Below are positions 43,092 through 52,592 of a stretch of DNA of 56,538 nt, one piece after another; positions within the stretch are counted from its first letter, which is position 1, and each line of letters starts with the position of its first letter. A program made the translations under genes and the position numbers. A model generated the notes under the pieces. The model was not told the origin of the DNA and did no database searches. It saw only the letters and a list, made by a program, of their open reading frames with translations. The stretch spans positions 1 through 56,538 of the forward strand of contig WGMV01000010.1 of assembly GCA_016124905.1 (NCBI GenBank), written 5' to 3'. The stretch comes from a bacterium. Its GTDB lineage: Bacteria; Pseudomonadota; Alphaproteobacteria; Rickettsiales; RI-342.

Positions 43092-44308
43092 TTTACCACC
43101 TTGCTGTCGGGGTTGATCAGCGTATCCAGATAACGCCCCTGGAACAGGCTGATGCCCATGGACTGACCGTGTTCCACGGCTTCGCGCGTGTCGCAGCGGC
43201 AGAGGATGAGGCGCGTGGGGCCGCAGCGTTCCACCGCTGTGCGCAGGATGCGCTCGCGCTCCTCCTTGGGCATGCCGGTTTTGATGGCGCTGTTCCATTG
43301 GAGTTTGGCAAGGTCGAAACCGAGGGCGGCGCGGTCCAGCTGGGTGAAGCTGAGATCGGTCAGGCCATCGAGGCACACGCGATAACCTTTTTTCTGTACC
43401 ATTTCCTTGGCGAAAATGAAGCCCTGCATGTCGGCGAATACATCCGACACCTGAATTTCGATGACGACGGAGACGCGCAGCTGCGGTTTCATGGCGGCGT
43501 CGAAGGCGCTGAATTTATCCGACAGAAGACTGCTGACATTGAGGTTGAGGCTGAGCGGCGTATCGAAATAGGCGGCGGGCTGTTTGCGCAGCATGTCGAG
43601 CATCTTGCCGTCGAGAATCTGTGTGAGGTAGGCGAACAGATTGCGGTTGGCCGTGAGGTCCACATTGCTCATGATGAGCTTCCGCAGGTGCGGAATGTTG
43701 ATGTAGAATTCATCGAACACGCGGCGCACCGGTTTGCCGGGAACCAGCGCGCAAATGGGCTGGCGGCGCATGACGCGGCTGAGATCGGCCGCGAGGATGT
43801 CGGATTCGATGGAGGAAAGGCGCGAGGGCGTGAGCGGGCGGATATCCTCCTCACCCGGCTTGGTGACGGTTTTCGCCGGTACGGCCGGATTGGTGTTGGC
43901 CGCAGCATTCTTTTTGCGCCGGGCAATTTCCACCAGAGCATCGTCGCCAAGGGAGAGGTCGTGAATGGAACTGAAATTCGGGTTCTCGGAACCTTCGGTA
44001 TCGTAGGCCAGGGGGTCGTCCGTGTAGAGATAGCGCAGGCGGAAAATCATTTTCTCCAGCTGGGATTTGGTGATGCCCTTGCAAAGCAGCACGATGTCCC
44101 GGTCCTTCAGAATGAAAATGGAGCCTTCGCCATCTTTGACATAATCCTGAACGACATTGATGGCGATTTTGGTCTGGTAATCGTTGCGGTGATGCTCCAG
44201 CAACTCGGAAAAACGAAGATGGACGGAGCGCCAGCTGGCGAGATCGCCCGCGATGGAATTAAGGAATTCCACCAGTTTGATTTCACTGTCTTTCGTGACG
44301 AGCTTCAT
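43088..44308 (-). CDS. Degenerate EAL-like domain protein
   Basis: The 406-residue protein ends in a region like an EAL (cyclic-di-GMP phosphodiesterase) barrel: RVSVVIEIQVSDV, then AKEMVQKKGYRVCLDGLT, FDLAKLQWN and a final EHGQSMGISLFQGRYLD, which matches the usual A-x-x-x-G-x-x-x-x-QG-x-x segment. The EAL triplet and the metal-binding residues are not seen, so it is probably inactive in catalysis, and may bind ligand or protein. The N-terminal 110 residues resemble a reduced GGDEF-like alpha/beta unit, followed by a charged linker. AAAGG lies seven bases before the ATG. Confidence 0.7.
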   Translation of the reverse strand: MKLVTKDSEIKLVEFLNSIAGDLASWRSVHLRFSELLEHHRNDYQTKIAINVVQDYVKDGEGSIFILKDRDIVLLCKGITKSQLEKMIFRLRYLYTDDPLAYDTEGSENPNFSSIHDLSLGDDALVEIARRKKNAAANTNPAVPAKTVTKPGEEDIRPLTPSRLSSIESDILAADLSRVMRRQPICALVPGKPVRRVFDEFYINIPHLRKLIMSNVDLTANRNLFAYLTQILDGKMLDMLRKQPAAYFDTPLSLNLNVSSLLSDKFSAFDAAMKPQLRVSVVIEIQVSDVFADMQGFIFAKEMVQKKGYRVCLDGLTDLSFTQLDRAALGFDLAKLQWNSAIKTGMPKEERERILRTAVERCGPTRLILCRCDTREAVEHGQSMGISLFQGRYLDTLINPDSKVVN

Positions 44309-44453
44309 TCAAAACCTTTGCGCTACAGGTCTTTATGCACAGTAATGGTGGTTTTGGCCTCGTGCAACCACAAGTGATGGCGATTTGAACTGGAACCAAC
44401 CTATTCAACCCGGCTATATTAACCACCGTGTTTCAATAGACTTGGATGATGCC

Positions 44454-45203
44454 ATGAAGCTGCTGGTGCCGGTCAAACGGGTGATAGATTACAATGTGCG
44501 TGTGCGGGTGAAGGCCGACCAGAGCGGCGTGGACCTGGCCAACACGAAAATGGCCATGAACCCCTTTGACGAGATTGCCGTGGAAGAAGCGGTGCGCCTG
44601 AAGGAGAAGGGCGTGGCCACCGAAGTGGTGGTGGTGAGCATGGGTGTGGCGGCCAGCCAGGAAACCATCCGCACCGCAATGGCGCTGGGTGCGGATCGCG
44701 GCATCCTGGTGCAGACGGATATCGAACTGCAGCCGCTGGCTGTGGCCAAGATGCTGGCCAAGCTGGTGGCGCAGGAGGCGCCGCAACTCGTGATCATGGG
44801 CAAGCAGGCGATCGATGATGACTGCAACCAGACGGGCCAGATGCTGGCCGCGCTGCTGGGTTGGCCGCAGGCGACATTCGCCTCCGCCGTTGCATTGGAA
44901 GGCGGCGAGGCCGTGGTGACGCGTGAAGTGGATGGCGGACTGGAGACCATCGGTGTGAAGCTGCCCGCGGTGATCACTACCGACTTGCGTTTGAACGAGC
45001 CGCGCTATGCGGCGCTGCCCAACATCATGAAAGCGCGCGCCAAGCCGATGGCCACCATCACGCCGGAGAGCCTGGGCGTGGATGTGGCCCCGCGCATTGC
45101 CACGCTGAAGGTGGAGGAGCCCGCCAAGCGCAAGGGTGGCGTGAAGGTGGCCAGCGTGGAAGAGCTGGTCGCCAAGCTGCGCAACGAAGCCAAGGTTATC
45201 TAG
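44454..45203 (+). CDS. etfB: Electron transfer flavoprotein beta subunit
   Basis: EtfB, with EtfA, passes electrons from acyl-CoA and other dehydrogenases to ETF-quinone oxidoreductase. The 249-residue protein begins [19 protein letters not shown] and has [38 protein letters not shown] and the [11 protein letters not shown] loop. I choose the ATG at 44454 from its alignment with the family; the open frame extends upstream to 44385. It is followed eight bases later by etfA. Confidence 0.95.
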   Translation: MKLLVPVKRVIDYNVRVRVKADQSGVDLANTKMAMNPFDEIAVEEAVRLKEKGVATEVVVVSMGVAASQETIRTAMALGADRGILVQTDIELQPLAVAKMLAKLVAQEAPQLVIMGKQAIDDDCNQTGQMLAALLGWPQATFASAVALEGGEAVVTREVDGGLETIGVKLPAVITTDLRLNEPRYAALPNIMKARAKPMATITPESLGVDVAPRIATLKVEEPAKRKGGVKVASVEELVAKLRNEAKVI

Positions 45204-45211
45204 GAGAGATT

Positions 45212-46144
45212 ATGGGCGATATTCTGATTCTGGCCGAACATGACGGCAAGCAGCTTTCCCCGGCTACGGCGCATGCGGTCAGCGCGGCGTCCGAGCTGAA
45301 GCAGAAGGCGCATGTGCTGGTGGTGGGCAGCGGCGTGGATGCCGTGGCCAAGCAAGCCGGCAGCCTGAATGGCGTCACCAAAGTGCTGCTTGCGGATGCG
45401 CCGCATCTGGCCGCGCAGGGCGCGGAAGATGTGACCGGCGTCATTATGGGCATTGCTGCGAATTACGGCTATGTGCTGGCAACGGCCACGAGCTTCGGCA
45501 AGAATATCCTGCCGCGCGTGGCGGCGCTTTTGGATGTGGCGATGATCTCCGATGCGATTGCCGTGATTGACGGCACCACCTTCAAGCGGCCCATTTATGC
45601 GGGCAATGCGATTGCCACGGTCCAGACGAAAGATAAGGTGGTGGTGATGTCTGTGCGCAAGACGGCATTTGAGGCGGCAAAGCCTGCTGCCGCGCCTGCG
45701 CCGGTGGAAGCGGTGACGGCGCCTGCCGCAACGGGCCTGTCACGCTTCATCAAGCTGGAAGCAACCAAATCCGAACGGCCGGAGTTGACCAATGCCGGCC
45801 GGGTGGTATCCGGCGGGCGGGCGATGGGAAGCCGCGAGAATTTTGCGCTGATTGAGGCATTAGCCGATAAGCTGGGGGCGGCCATCGGCGCCTCGCGCGC
45901 GGCGGTGGATGCGGGCTATGCGCCCAATGACTGGCAGGTGGGGCAAACGGGCAAGGTGGTTGCGCCCGAGCTTTATGTAGCGGTAGGTATTTCCGGTGCC
46001 ATTCAGCATCTGGCCGGGATGAAGGACAGCAAGGTGATCGTGGCCATCAACAAGGATGAGAATGCGCCGATTTTTGAAGTGGCGGATTACGGGCTGGTGG
46101 CGGATCTGTTCGATGCGGTGCCTAAATTGACGCAGTCCATATAG
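45212..46144 (+). CDS. etfA: Electron transfer flavoprotein alpha subunit
   Basis: EtfA holds the FAD of the heterodimer. The 310-residue protein has the FAD-binding C-terminal signature: VVSGGRAMGSRENF, GASRAAVDAGYAPNDWQVGQ and the SGAIQHLAGMKDSKVIVAIN segment, then PIFEVADYGLVADLF. GGAG-type sequence lies before the ATG. Confidence 0.96.
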   Translation: MGDILILAEHDGKQLSPATAHAVSAASELKQKAHVLVVGSGVDAVAKQAGSLNGVTKVLLADAPHLAAQGAEDVTGVIMGIAANYGYVLATATSFGKNILPRVAALLDVAMISDAIAVIDGTTFKRPIYAGNAIATVQTKDKVVVMSVRKTAFEAAKPAAAPAPVEAVTAPAATGLSRFIKLEATKSERPELTNAGRVVSGGRAMGSRENFALIEALADKLGAAIGASRAAVDAGYAPNDWQVGQTGKVVAPELYVAVGISGAIQHLAGMKDSKVIVAINKDENAPIFEVADYGLVADLFDAVPKLTQSI

Positions 46145-46185
46145 GTATTTGTCTGATTGCGTCTCTTGCGGAAGTCACTAAATAA

Positions 46186-46220
46186 AAAAGGCCGCCCCGA
46201 GGGGCGGCCTTTCCTTTTTC
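46186..46220. terminator. Bidirectional terminator between etfA and ompA-like gene
   Basis: A 10-bp GC-rich stem (AAGGCCGCCC with GGGCGGCCTT) closes on CGAG. The plus side is followed by TTTCCTTTTT, the minus side by TTTTTTATT, so it can end both converging genes. Confidence 0.9.
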
Positions 46221-46233
46221 CAATCGGTTCAGG

Positions 46234-46851
46234 TTACTGAACGTATTGGATTTCGATTTCCACGCGGCGATCCGGTGCTTTGCACTCGATCAGCTCTTTG
46301 CGTTTCTTGATGCCATCGCAGTTGGCAACCGGGTTTTGCGGGCCGAAGGCACGGACTTCCGGGGTGGTTTCGCCCAGGTAGCCCCGCTTGTGGATGTAAT
46401 CTTCCACCACTTTGGCGCGTTTCTCGGAGAGTTTCTGGTTGTAGCTGTCCTTGCCGATGGAATCGGTGTAGCCAACAATTTTTGCGCCTTTTACCGTCAC
46501 GTCCTGTTTCAGCAGGTCGGCCAGGCGGTCGAGCTTGCCGGTGGATTCGCCGGTCAGGTTGGATTTATCGAAATCAAAGTACACCGTCAGGTCGCCCTTG
46601 CGCAGTTCCTTGGTCGGGGCTTCCACAACCACTTTTTTCTGCACGGTTTCCACTTTCTCGATTTTAGGAGCCGTGGCGCCGCACACATCGTTGGGGTTGT
46701 CCCATTTGGTGCGTACGCAGTTGCCGCGCGCGTCAATCACGCGTCCGCCAAATGCATCCGACACGGCATCGTTAGTGCTGCCTGCATGGGCAGCGATGGG
46801 CAGGGCCAATGTCGCAGCAAGCGCGAGCATGGAAATCGTTTGGCGAAGCAT
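46234..46851 (-). CDS. OmpA-family protein, copy 1
   Basis: The 205-residue precursor has a signal peptide (about 1-22, ending AHA), a short N-terminal region with NCVRTKWDNPNDVC, and an OmpA C-terminal domain that binds peptidoglycan (VYFDFDKSNLTGES, YTDSIGKDSYNQKLSEKRA, KAPDRRVEIEI). It lacks a membrane barrel, so it is a periplasmic or outer-membrane-linked anchor. Cys pairs flank both ends of the mature protein. AAGGA lies upstream of the ATG at 46851. A paralogue is at 52593. Confidence 0.93.
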   Translation of the reverse strand: MLRQTISMLALAATLALPIAAHAGSTNDAVSDAFGGRVIDARGNCVRTKWDNPNDVCGATAPKIEKVETVQKKVVVEAPTKELRKGDLTVYFDFDKSNLTGESTGKLDRLADLLKQDVTVKGAKIVGYTDSIGKDSYNQKLSEKRAKVVEDYIHKRGYLGETTPEVRAFGPQNPVANCDGIKKRKELIECKAPDRRVEIEIQYVQ

Positions 46852-46983
46852 GGTTTCTTCCTTTGCTTGATTGAACGTAAGGAGCGGCATACTAAGTTAA
46901 GCGGCCAGTCTCATCAATCTTTTCTCGCCGCTGGGGGATAGTTTTTCGATTATTCCATGGCGCTTTTACATTAAAAATCCGTA

Positions 46984-48645
46984 ATGAAACAAACGCTTTC
47001 CATTGCTCTTATTCAGCGCAACCCATATGTGGGCAGGCTTGCGGCCAACCGGGCGATGCTGGTGGCTGCTTATGAACAGGCATTAACCGCCGGAGCGGAC
47101 CTGGCGGTGACCAGTGAAATGGCGCTGACCGGCTACCCGCTGGAAGATCTTGTGCTGCGTGGGGCATTTCAGCAAAGCGCGGTGATGGAGTCGGCCGCAC
47201 TGGCCAGACATGTGAAAGGCACACCCCTGCTGACGGGCGGGCTATGGATGGCGGGGGCGAAACGCTATAACAGCGCGCTATGGATGGAAAAGGGAAGCAT
47301 CACCCGTCATTTTCATAAGCACGCGCTGCCGAATTTTGGTGTGTTTGATGAAATGCGCCATTTTGAACCAGGGCCGAAGCCCGAGATAATGGAATTTCAA
47401 GGCCTGCGCGCAGGCGTGCTGGTGTGCCAGGATGTGTGGGACGAGGCAACGGTGCGCCATGTGGCACGGCAAAAACCGCACTTGCTGATCGTCATTAACG
47501 GATCTCCGTTCGATTTGCCCAAACATGCGGAAAGGCTGGATGTCGCGCGGCGGGCGGTGAAGCTGACCGGTGTGCCCATGGTGTATGTAAACCAAGTGGG
47601 CGGGCAGGATGACCTGGTGTTTGACGGGCGCTCCTTCGTTATGAATGCGGACGGAGAGGTAGTGATGCAGCTGCCTGCATTCGAGGAAGCGCAGGAGAGG
47701 GTGCATTTCGACCTGCGGGATGAGCGACTGATTCCTAGTAAAGGGACCATGGCCCCTGAGCTGGAAGATGCGGAGGCGATCTACCGCGCCCTGGTCACGG
47801 GGTTACGCGATTATGTGCGGAAAACCGGGTTTTCCAACGTGGTGCTGGGGCTTTCCGGCGGAGTGGATTCCGCCCTGGTGGCTGCGATCGCCACGGATGC
47901 TCTGGGAGCGCAGAGGGTGAGCGGGGTAATGCTGCCTTCGCGCTATACATCCGATGAAAGCAAGGAGGATGCCACCACCTGCGCCAGGGCGCTGGGCATT
48001 GGGCTTGAAACGATTCCCATCATTCCGGCGGTGGAGGCCTTCTCCGGCATGCTGCATATGCCGTTCAAGGGGTTGGCAGCGGATGTGACGGAAGAAAATA
48101 TCCAGTCGCGTATTCGGGGTGTTACGCTGATGGCGCTTTCCAACAAGCGGGGTAGTCTGCTGCTTTCCACGGGGAACAAGTCGGAAATGGCCACCGGCTA
48201 TGCCACGTTGTATGGCGATATGAACGGGGCGTTCAATCCGCTCAAGGATATCTACAAGATGATGGTTTATGCGCTGTGCCGGTGGCGGAACGCGCATATT
48301 GCGCCTGGTTTTGCCGGGCCGAAGGGGCCGGTGATACCGGATGCCATCCTCACCAAGGCGCCGACGGCGGAACTCCGGCCCGGGCAGAAGGACCAGGACA
48401 GTCTGCCGCCCTATGAGGTGCTGGACGGCATCCTGGAGCGGCTGATTGAGCGGCAGGAGAGTGCGGAAACCATTGTTGCGGCAGGGTTGCCGGGCATGGA
48501 TGCGGCAACGGTGAAGCGGGTGGAACGAATGCTTTATTTGTCCGAATACAAGCGCCGCCAAGCCGCGCCCGGGACAAAGATCACCCGCATGGCCTTCGGG
48601 CGGGACCGGCGCTATCCCATTGCCAATGGGTATCTCCTAGGTTAG
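46984..48645 (+). CDS. nadE: Glutamine-dependent NAD+ synthetase
   Basis: The 553-residue protein converts deamido-NAD to NAD using glutamine. The N-terminal nitrilase-like glutaminase (about 1-260) has the Glu in SEMALTGYPLEDL, the Lys in HFHKHALPNFGVFDE and the Cys in VLVCQDVWDE; the C-terminal synthetase has SGGVDSALVAAIA. The tunnel allows ammonia transfer. No clear ribosome site precedes the ATG at 46984. It precedes gltX by 31 bases on the same strand. Confidence 0.96.
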   Translation: MKQTLSIALIQRNPYVGRLAANRAMLVAAYEQALTAGADLAVTSEMALTGYPLEDLVLRGAFQQSAVMESAALARHVKGTPLLTGGLWMAGAKRYNSALWMEKGSITRHFHKHALPNFGVFDEMRHFEPGPKPEIMEFQGLRAGVLVCQDVWDEATVRHVARQKPHLLIVINGSPFDLPKHAERLDVARRAVKLTGVPMVYVNQVGGQDDLVFDGRSFVMNADGEVVMQLPAFEEAQERVHFDLRDERLIPSKGTMAPELEDAEAIYRALVTGLRDYVRKTGFSNVVLGLSGGVDSALVAAIATDALGAQRVSGVMLPSRYTSDESKEDATTCARALGIGLETIPIIPAVEAFSGMLHMPFKGLAADVTEENIQSRIRGVTLMALSNKRGSLLLSTGNKSEMATGYATLYGDMNGAFNPLKDIYKMMVYALCRWRNAHIAPGFAGPKGPVIPDAILTKAPTAELRPGQKDQDSLPPYEVLDGILERLIERQESAETIVAAGLPGMDAATVKRVERMLYLSEYKRRQAAPGTKITRMAFGRDRRYPIANGYLLG

Positions 48646-48676
48646 ACACGGTTTTACCTAATTTTCCGGACGTTTT

Positions 48677-50011
48677 ATGACCAAAGTACGTTTTGCCCCC
48701 AGCCCGACCGGCTATCTGCATATCGGCAATGTGCGCACCGCGCTGGTGAACTGGCTGTTTACCAAAAAACTGGGTGGTGAGTTTTTGCTGCGTTCGGACG
48801 ATACGGACGAGGAACGATCGACCAAGGAATATGAGGAAGCCATTTTCGAGGATATGAAATGGCTCGGCCTCACCTGGGACAGTTTCGCCCGCCAGAGCGA
48901 CCGCTACGAAAATTATGAGAAGGCCAAGCAGCATCTGATTGCCACGAGCCGTCTTTACCCCTGCTACGAGACGCAGGAAGAACTGGAGACCAAGCGCAAA
49001 TTCCAGCTCAGCAGCGGCAAGCCGCCGATTTATGACCGTGCCGCGCTGAAGCTGAGCGATGCCGACCGGGCAAAGCTGGAAGCCGAAGGTCGCGTGCCGC
49101 ACTGGCGCTTCAAGCTGGTGCCGGGCAAAATCACCTGGGATGATCTTGTGCGCGGCAGCAGCAGCTTCGATGCCGACCATCTGGGCGATCCCATTCTGCT
49201 GCGCGCCGACGGCAAGCCGACCTACACCATGTCATCCGTGGTGGATGATGCCGAACTGAGCATCACGCATATCATCCGCGGTGAAGACCATGTGACCAAC
49301 AGTGCAGCGCAGATTCAGCTGTTTGAAGCGCTGGGCGCTAAGCCGCCACAGATGGCCCACCTGGCGCTGATCAAGACGGCCGAGGGCGGCATGTCCAAAC
49401 GCGATGGCGGGTTTGACGTGCGCGGGTTGAAGGCCAAGGGCATTGAGGCCATGTCCATCTGTAGCCTGCTGGCGCGTCTGGGCACGTCCGCACCGGTGGA
49501 GCCGCGCATGACGCTGGCCGAGCTGGTGGAGCATTTCGACATCAAGCATTTTGGCCGCGCACCCGCGAATTACGATGAAAAGGAATTGTGGCGCCTGAAT
49601 GGCAAAATCGTGTCGCATTTCTCCTATGCCGAGGTGAAGCCGCGCCTGGGTGAGCTTGGGCTTGCCGAGGTGGATGAGGCCTTCTGGCTGACCGTACGCA
49701 CAAACATCCAGACAGTGGCGGAAGTGGCGGAATGGTGGCAGGTGTGCCGCCAGCCGCTGAAGCCGGTGATTGCCGATGCGGGCTTCACCGCCCAAGCCGC
49801 CGAGCTGCTGCCCGCCAATGACTGGAACCAGCAGACCTGGAAGGAATGGACGCAGAGCCTCTCCCAAAGCACGGGCCGTAAGGGCAAGGAGTTGTTCATG
49901 CCGCTGCGTCTGGCGCTGACGGGCCGTGAGCACGGGCCGGAGCTGGGCAACATGCTGCCGATGATCGGGCGGGAGAAGGTGGTGCGCCGGTTGAAGGGCG
50001 AGGCGGCTTAA
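48677..50011 (+). CDS. gltX: Glutamyl-tRNA synthetase
   Basis: The 444-residue class-I enzyme has the HIGH-type motif YLHIGNVRTALVNW at residues 14-27 and a KMSKS-type motif GGMSKRDGG near 239-247. Many alphaproteobacteria have two GltX proteins and make Gln-tRNA through the GatCAB amidotransferase; the shorter KMSKS variant (SKRDG) agrees with one of these forms, but the other copy is outside the window. It shares its transcript with nadE. Confidence 0.95.
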   Translation: MTKVRFAPSPTGYLHIGNVRTALVNWLFTKKLGGEFLLRSDDTDEERSTKEYEEAIFEDMKWLGLTWDSFARQSDRYENYEKAKQHLIATSRLYPCYETQEELETKRKFQLSSGKPPIYDRAALKLSDADRAKLEAEGRVPHWRFKLVPGKITWDDLVRGSSSFDADHLGDPILLRADGKPTYTMSSVVDDAELSITHIIRGEDHVTNSAAQIQLFEALGAKPPQMAHLALIKTAEGGMSKRDGGFDVRGLKAKGIEAMSICSLLARLGTSAPVEPRMTLAELVEHFDIKHFGRAPANYDEKELWRLNGKIVSHFSYAEVKPRLGELGLAEVDEAFWLTVRTNIQTVAEVAEWWQVCRQPLKPVIADAGFTAQAAELLPANDWNQQTWKEWTQSLSQSTGRKGKELFMPLRLALTGREHGPELGNMLPMIGREKVVRRLKGEAA

Positions 50012-50023
50012 GCAGCGTAGCTA

Positions 50024-52012
50024 TCAGGTAAAGGGATTTCCATCGTTCCTGGCGCTGGTGAGCGCGGCCATGTTGGCCTTAGTGGCCGCATTTTCATTCT
50101 TTTTCTGCATGGCTTCAGGGGTGGTCGGGGCGCCTGCTTTTACCGTGACGCTATTCATGTTAACATCTTCAAGCAGAGAACCTTCCGGAGCTTGTTCCTG
50201 CTGGCCGAATTTGGCGAAGAGCTGGCCAGCCAGGCTGTTATCCTCCGGTGTGACGGCAATGGCGTCGCCCGGGCCGAGTAGTCCGGCCACTTGCGGCATG
50301 CCCGAGCCAAGTTGCGGCGCGTTGGCGCCTTGCCCGGCGGGAAGCAATTTGGCTTCCATGGCGGCTTCCTGGGCATCGGCCTTCAGGTCAGCCGCGACCA
50401 TGGCGGCGCCATGCCCGGCGGCCATGCTGGTTTGTTTTTTCTTGTTCTCTTCTTTCTGAAGAAGCTGGGCACTCTCGTCTTTTTCCTCTTTCCCTTCCTT
50501 TTTCTGGCCGCCTAACAGGCCAAAGGGGTTGGAGAGGAAATCCGCCGCACTGGTCACGGTGTTTTGAAGGGTATTGGCGACATTCTTGACGGCATTGACC
50601 GTGTTGCCCACGGGATCCTGCAGGAATTTGGCGGCGCTATCCAGGCTTTTGGTGAAGCCCAGCACCTTGTCGGCTGCTTTGAAAAGGCCGCCGACGATGG
50701 GGAGTTCCTGGGCAAGTTTGGCCCCGCTTTCGGCGGTTTGAATCACATCGCCCGCCAGCTGGTCGACCCGCAGATCGGTTACATCTGCTGCAATGTTGGC
50801 AAGCCCCGTGCTGGCGTCTACTAAGTTCCCATTAACCTTCATTTTTTTCAAGGTTGCTCCGACACCAGCCGTTGCGCCATGAACAATATCTCCATGTGCG
50901 ATGGCGGATTGGGCGGCTTCACCGGCTATTTCCACGCCGTCGCCTGCCACCTGTGCCACTTGTTCGGTTGTTTTGTCGCCCGTTGCGGCGGCGGATTTTT
51001 TGAGGATGCTGCTGATGCCTTTGGCGGATTGCTTCAAATCGTTGACGTTGGCCGCAAGGTTCAGGCCTTCGGCCACCAGCCCCGATGCCTGATTGATGGT
51101 TTGCACCGTTTTTTTGGTATCGGCGGTGTTTCCGCCAAAGGTCGTGACAAGGCCGGATGTCAGGTTGCCGATGTTTTTGGATAATTTGGCCGAGGCGCGC
51201 ATGGTGGCGGAGGCTTCATGGTCGGTTTTCGCAGCGGGTTTGGGCGCCGCATCGGGGGCATCGCCGGTTTCGGCGGTTTTTCCTGCCGGTTTTTTGCCGT
51301 GTTTTTCCGCATGGCGGTCGTTCAATTGCCGGGTGACGGCTTCGCCCAGGCCATTGAAGCCGCCATCCGCTCCAAACGCCTTGTCGGCGATATCCTGCAC
51401 AAAACTACCCAGGATAGCATGTCTGTCCTGAGGTTTTTTGCTGTTTTTGTCCAGCGTATCGATGATGCCGCCCAGGCCATCATGGGCGGTGGCTGCGCCT
51501 TGTTTGATGCCCTGGAACATCCGGTCCAGCCCGTTGAGCGCGCCGTGCATGAAGCCGCCCATGCCGAAGTCGCGGTCGCCGGTGGTGGCATCCTGCTCTA
51601 CATCCGGGCTGAAGGGAGGCATGGACGGGCTGTTATCCTGTTGCATGGAGGGATCCATGCCCGGTGTGCCCAGGCCGGTGCCCTGGCCCTGGCCGATTCC
51701 GCCGGGGAGGGAAGGGGCTGTCAATTCGCCATAGGCCAGGTTTACCTGCGCCATGGTTTCCTGGGACTCGGGGGAGTTGCCATTGGCATCGGGGTGAACA
51801 AGGCGGGCAAGCTGACGGTAGGCCTGTTTGGCCGTATCCATGAAGTCGGGATTGTTGGCGGGAGATGTTTCATCGGCCGAGAATCCGCGCAGGTTCTGGG
51901 CAAGGCTGGAAAGCCTGTCCGTCACGGCCTGTTTATCCGGCATGGCGCCGTAGGCGTCCACGGCCTTGTCCATTTCGGTCAGCATGGTGGTCAGGGCATC
52001 ATGTGGCGACAT
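50024..52012 (-). CDS. Large Ala/Gly-rich protein with N-terminal J-like domain
   Basis: The 662-residue protein has a J-like segment at about 55-98: YRQLARLVHPDANGNS with HPD at 73-75, then AQVNLAYGEL. J-domains stimulate Hsp70 ATPase. After a Gly/Pro/Met-rich linker (about 100-165) come long Ala/Gly/Leu-rich helical stretches (about 170-530), with hydrophobic parts such as LPIVGGLFKAADKVLGFTK, and a polar tail. There is no signal peptide or cysteine-rich zinc domain. I use the ATG at 52012 with AGGA eight bases upstream; it overlaps the end of the partner gene by 14 bases. The composition resembles a secreted effector or a membrane-perturbing protein, but the function is unknown. Confidence 0.8.
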   Translation of the reverse strand: MSPHDALTTMLTEMDKAVDAYGAMPDKQAVTDRLSSLAQNLRGFSADETSPANNPDFMDTAKQAYRQLARLVHPDANGNSPESQETMAQVNLAYGELTAPSLPGGIGQGQGTGLGTPGMDPSMQQDNSPSMPPFSPDVEQDATTGDRDFGMGGFMHGALNGLDRMFQGIKQGAATAHDGLGGIIDTLDKNSKKPQDRHAILGSFVQDIADKAFGADGGFNGLGEAVTRQLNDRHAEKHGKKPAGKTAETGDAPDAAPKPAAKTDHEASATMRASAKLSKNIGNLTSGLVTTFGGNTADTKKTVQTINQASGLVAEGLNLAANVNDLKQSAKGISSILKKSAAATGDKTTEQVAQVAGDGVEIAGEAAQSAIAHGDIVHGATAGVGATLKKMKVNGNLVDASTGLANIAADVTDLRVDQLAGDVIQTAESGAKLAQELPIVGGLFKAADKVLGFTKSLDSAAKFLQDPVGNTVNAVKNVANTLQNTVTSAADFLSNPFGLLGGQKKEGKEEKDESAQLLQKEENKKKQTSMAAGHGAAMVAADLKADAQEAAMEAKLLPAGQGANAPQLGSGMPQVAGLLGPGDAIAVTPEDNSLAGQLFAKFGQQEQAPEGSLLEDVNMNSVTVKAGAPTTPEAMQKKNENAATKANMAALTSARNDGNPFT

Positions 52013-52469
52013 GGGCGTTTCCTTTGCCGCTGTCGGCATTCAGCATATTTACCTTGCGCAACATGGCGAAAAAAATGATGGGCTGCGGGTTTTCAAAAAA
52101 TTCCACGTAAAGCTTCTCAGGCGAGACATAGACAAAGGCATCCTGACCGGCGGACTGGGAGAAGTCGCCTTCCGGAAACATGGTGGAGGCCAGATGAAAG
52201 GCCGCCCTGCAATGAGTCTTATCAAAAAACCCATAGGCTTCCATGGCTTTTACGAACTGATCAAACCCTGCCTGGTTATCCTTGAAATCCGCATAGCAGG
52301 ATTTGCCGCCACCTTCGGAAAAGAGCATGCATTCGCCAAAACTCTCGTAAGGGCGGCGCAATCCGTCGTAATTTTCTTTGTTCATGAGCATGGGGGCAAT
52401 GTTATCCAGCCCCCAGTGAGCGCTGGTTTGCGATGTACGGCCGTTGCTGCTCAGGAAATTATCAAGCAT
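51999..52469 (-). CDS. Unknown small protein, probable partner of the J-domain protein
   Basis: The 156-residue protein is of unknown family, soluble and slightly acidic, with three cysteines, and an aromatic-rich C-terminal half (FVYVSPEKLYVEFFENPQ). Its stop overlaps the start of the J-domain gene by 14 bases, and GGGAG precedes its own ATG by six bases, so it is the first gene of a two-gene operon. A small acidic gene overlapping a large low-complexity one is also seen in chaperone-effector pairs, but there is no direct evidence for this. Confidence 0.75.
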   Translation of the reverse strand: MLDNFLSSNGRTSQTSAHWGLDNIAPMLMNKENYDGLRRPYESFGECMLFSEGGGKSCYADFKDNQAGFDQFVKAMEAYGFFDKTHCRAAFHLASTMFPEGDFSQSAGQDAFVYVSPEKLYVEFFENPQPIIFFAMLRKVNMLNADSGKGNAHVAT

Positions 52470-52542
52470 GCCATTCTCCCATTGTCATTGTAACCCAGGC
52501 GCATTGCCAATTTGTTACCATGCCGCCCTGGCTGCGTAAGCA

Positions 52543-52570
52543 TAAAAAAAGGGCGCCCCGAAGGGCGCCC
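52543..52570 (-). terminator. Terminator of the second ompA-like gene
   Basis: A perfect 8-bp stem GGGCGCCC/GGGCGCCC with a CGAA loop is followed on the minus strand by seven T residues, 22 bases after the stop of the OmpA-family gene. Confidence 0.92.
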
Positions 52571-52592
52571 TCGCATTCGAGCTGAGTTACAA

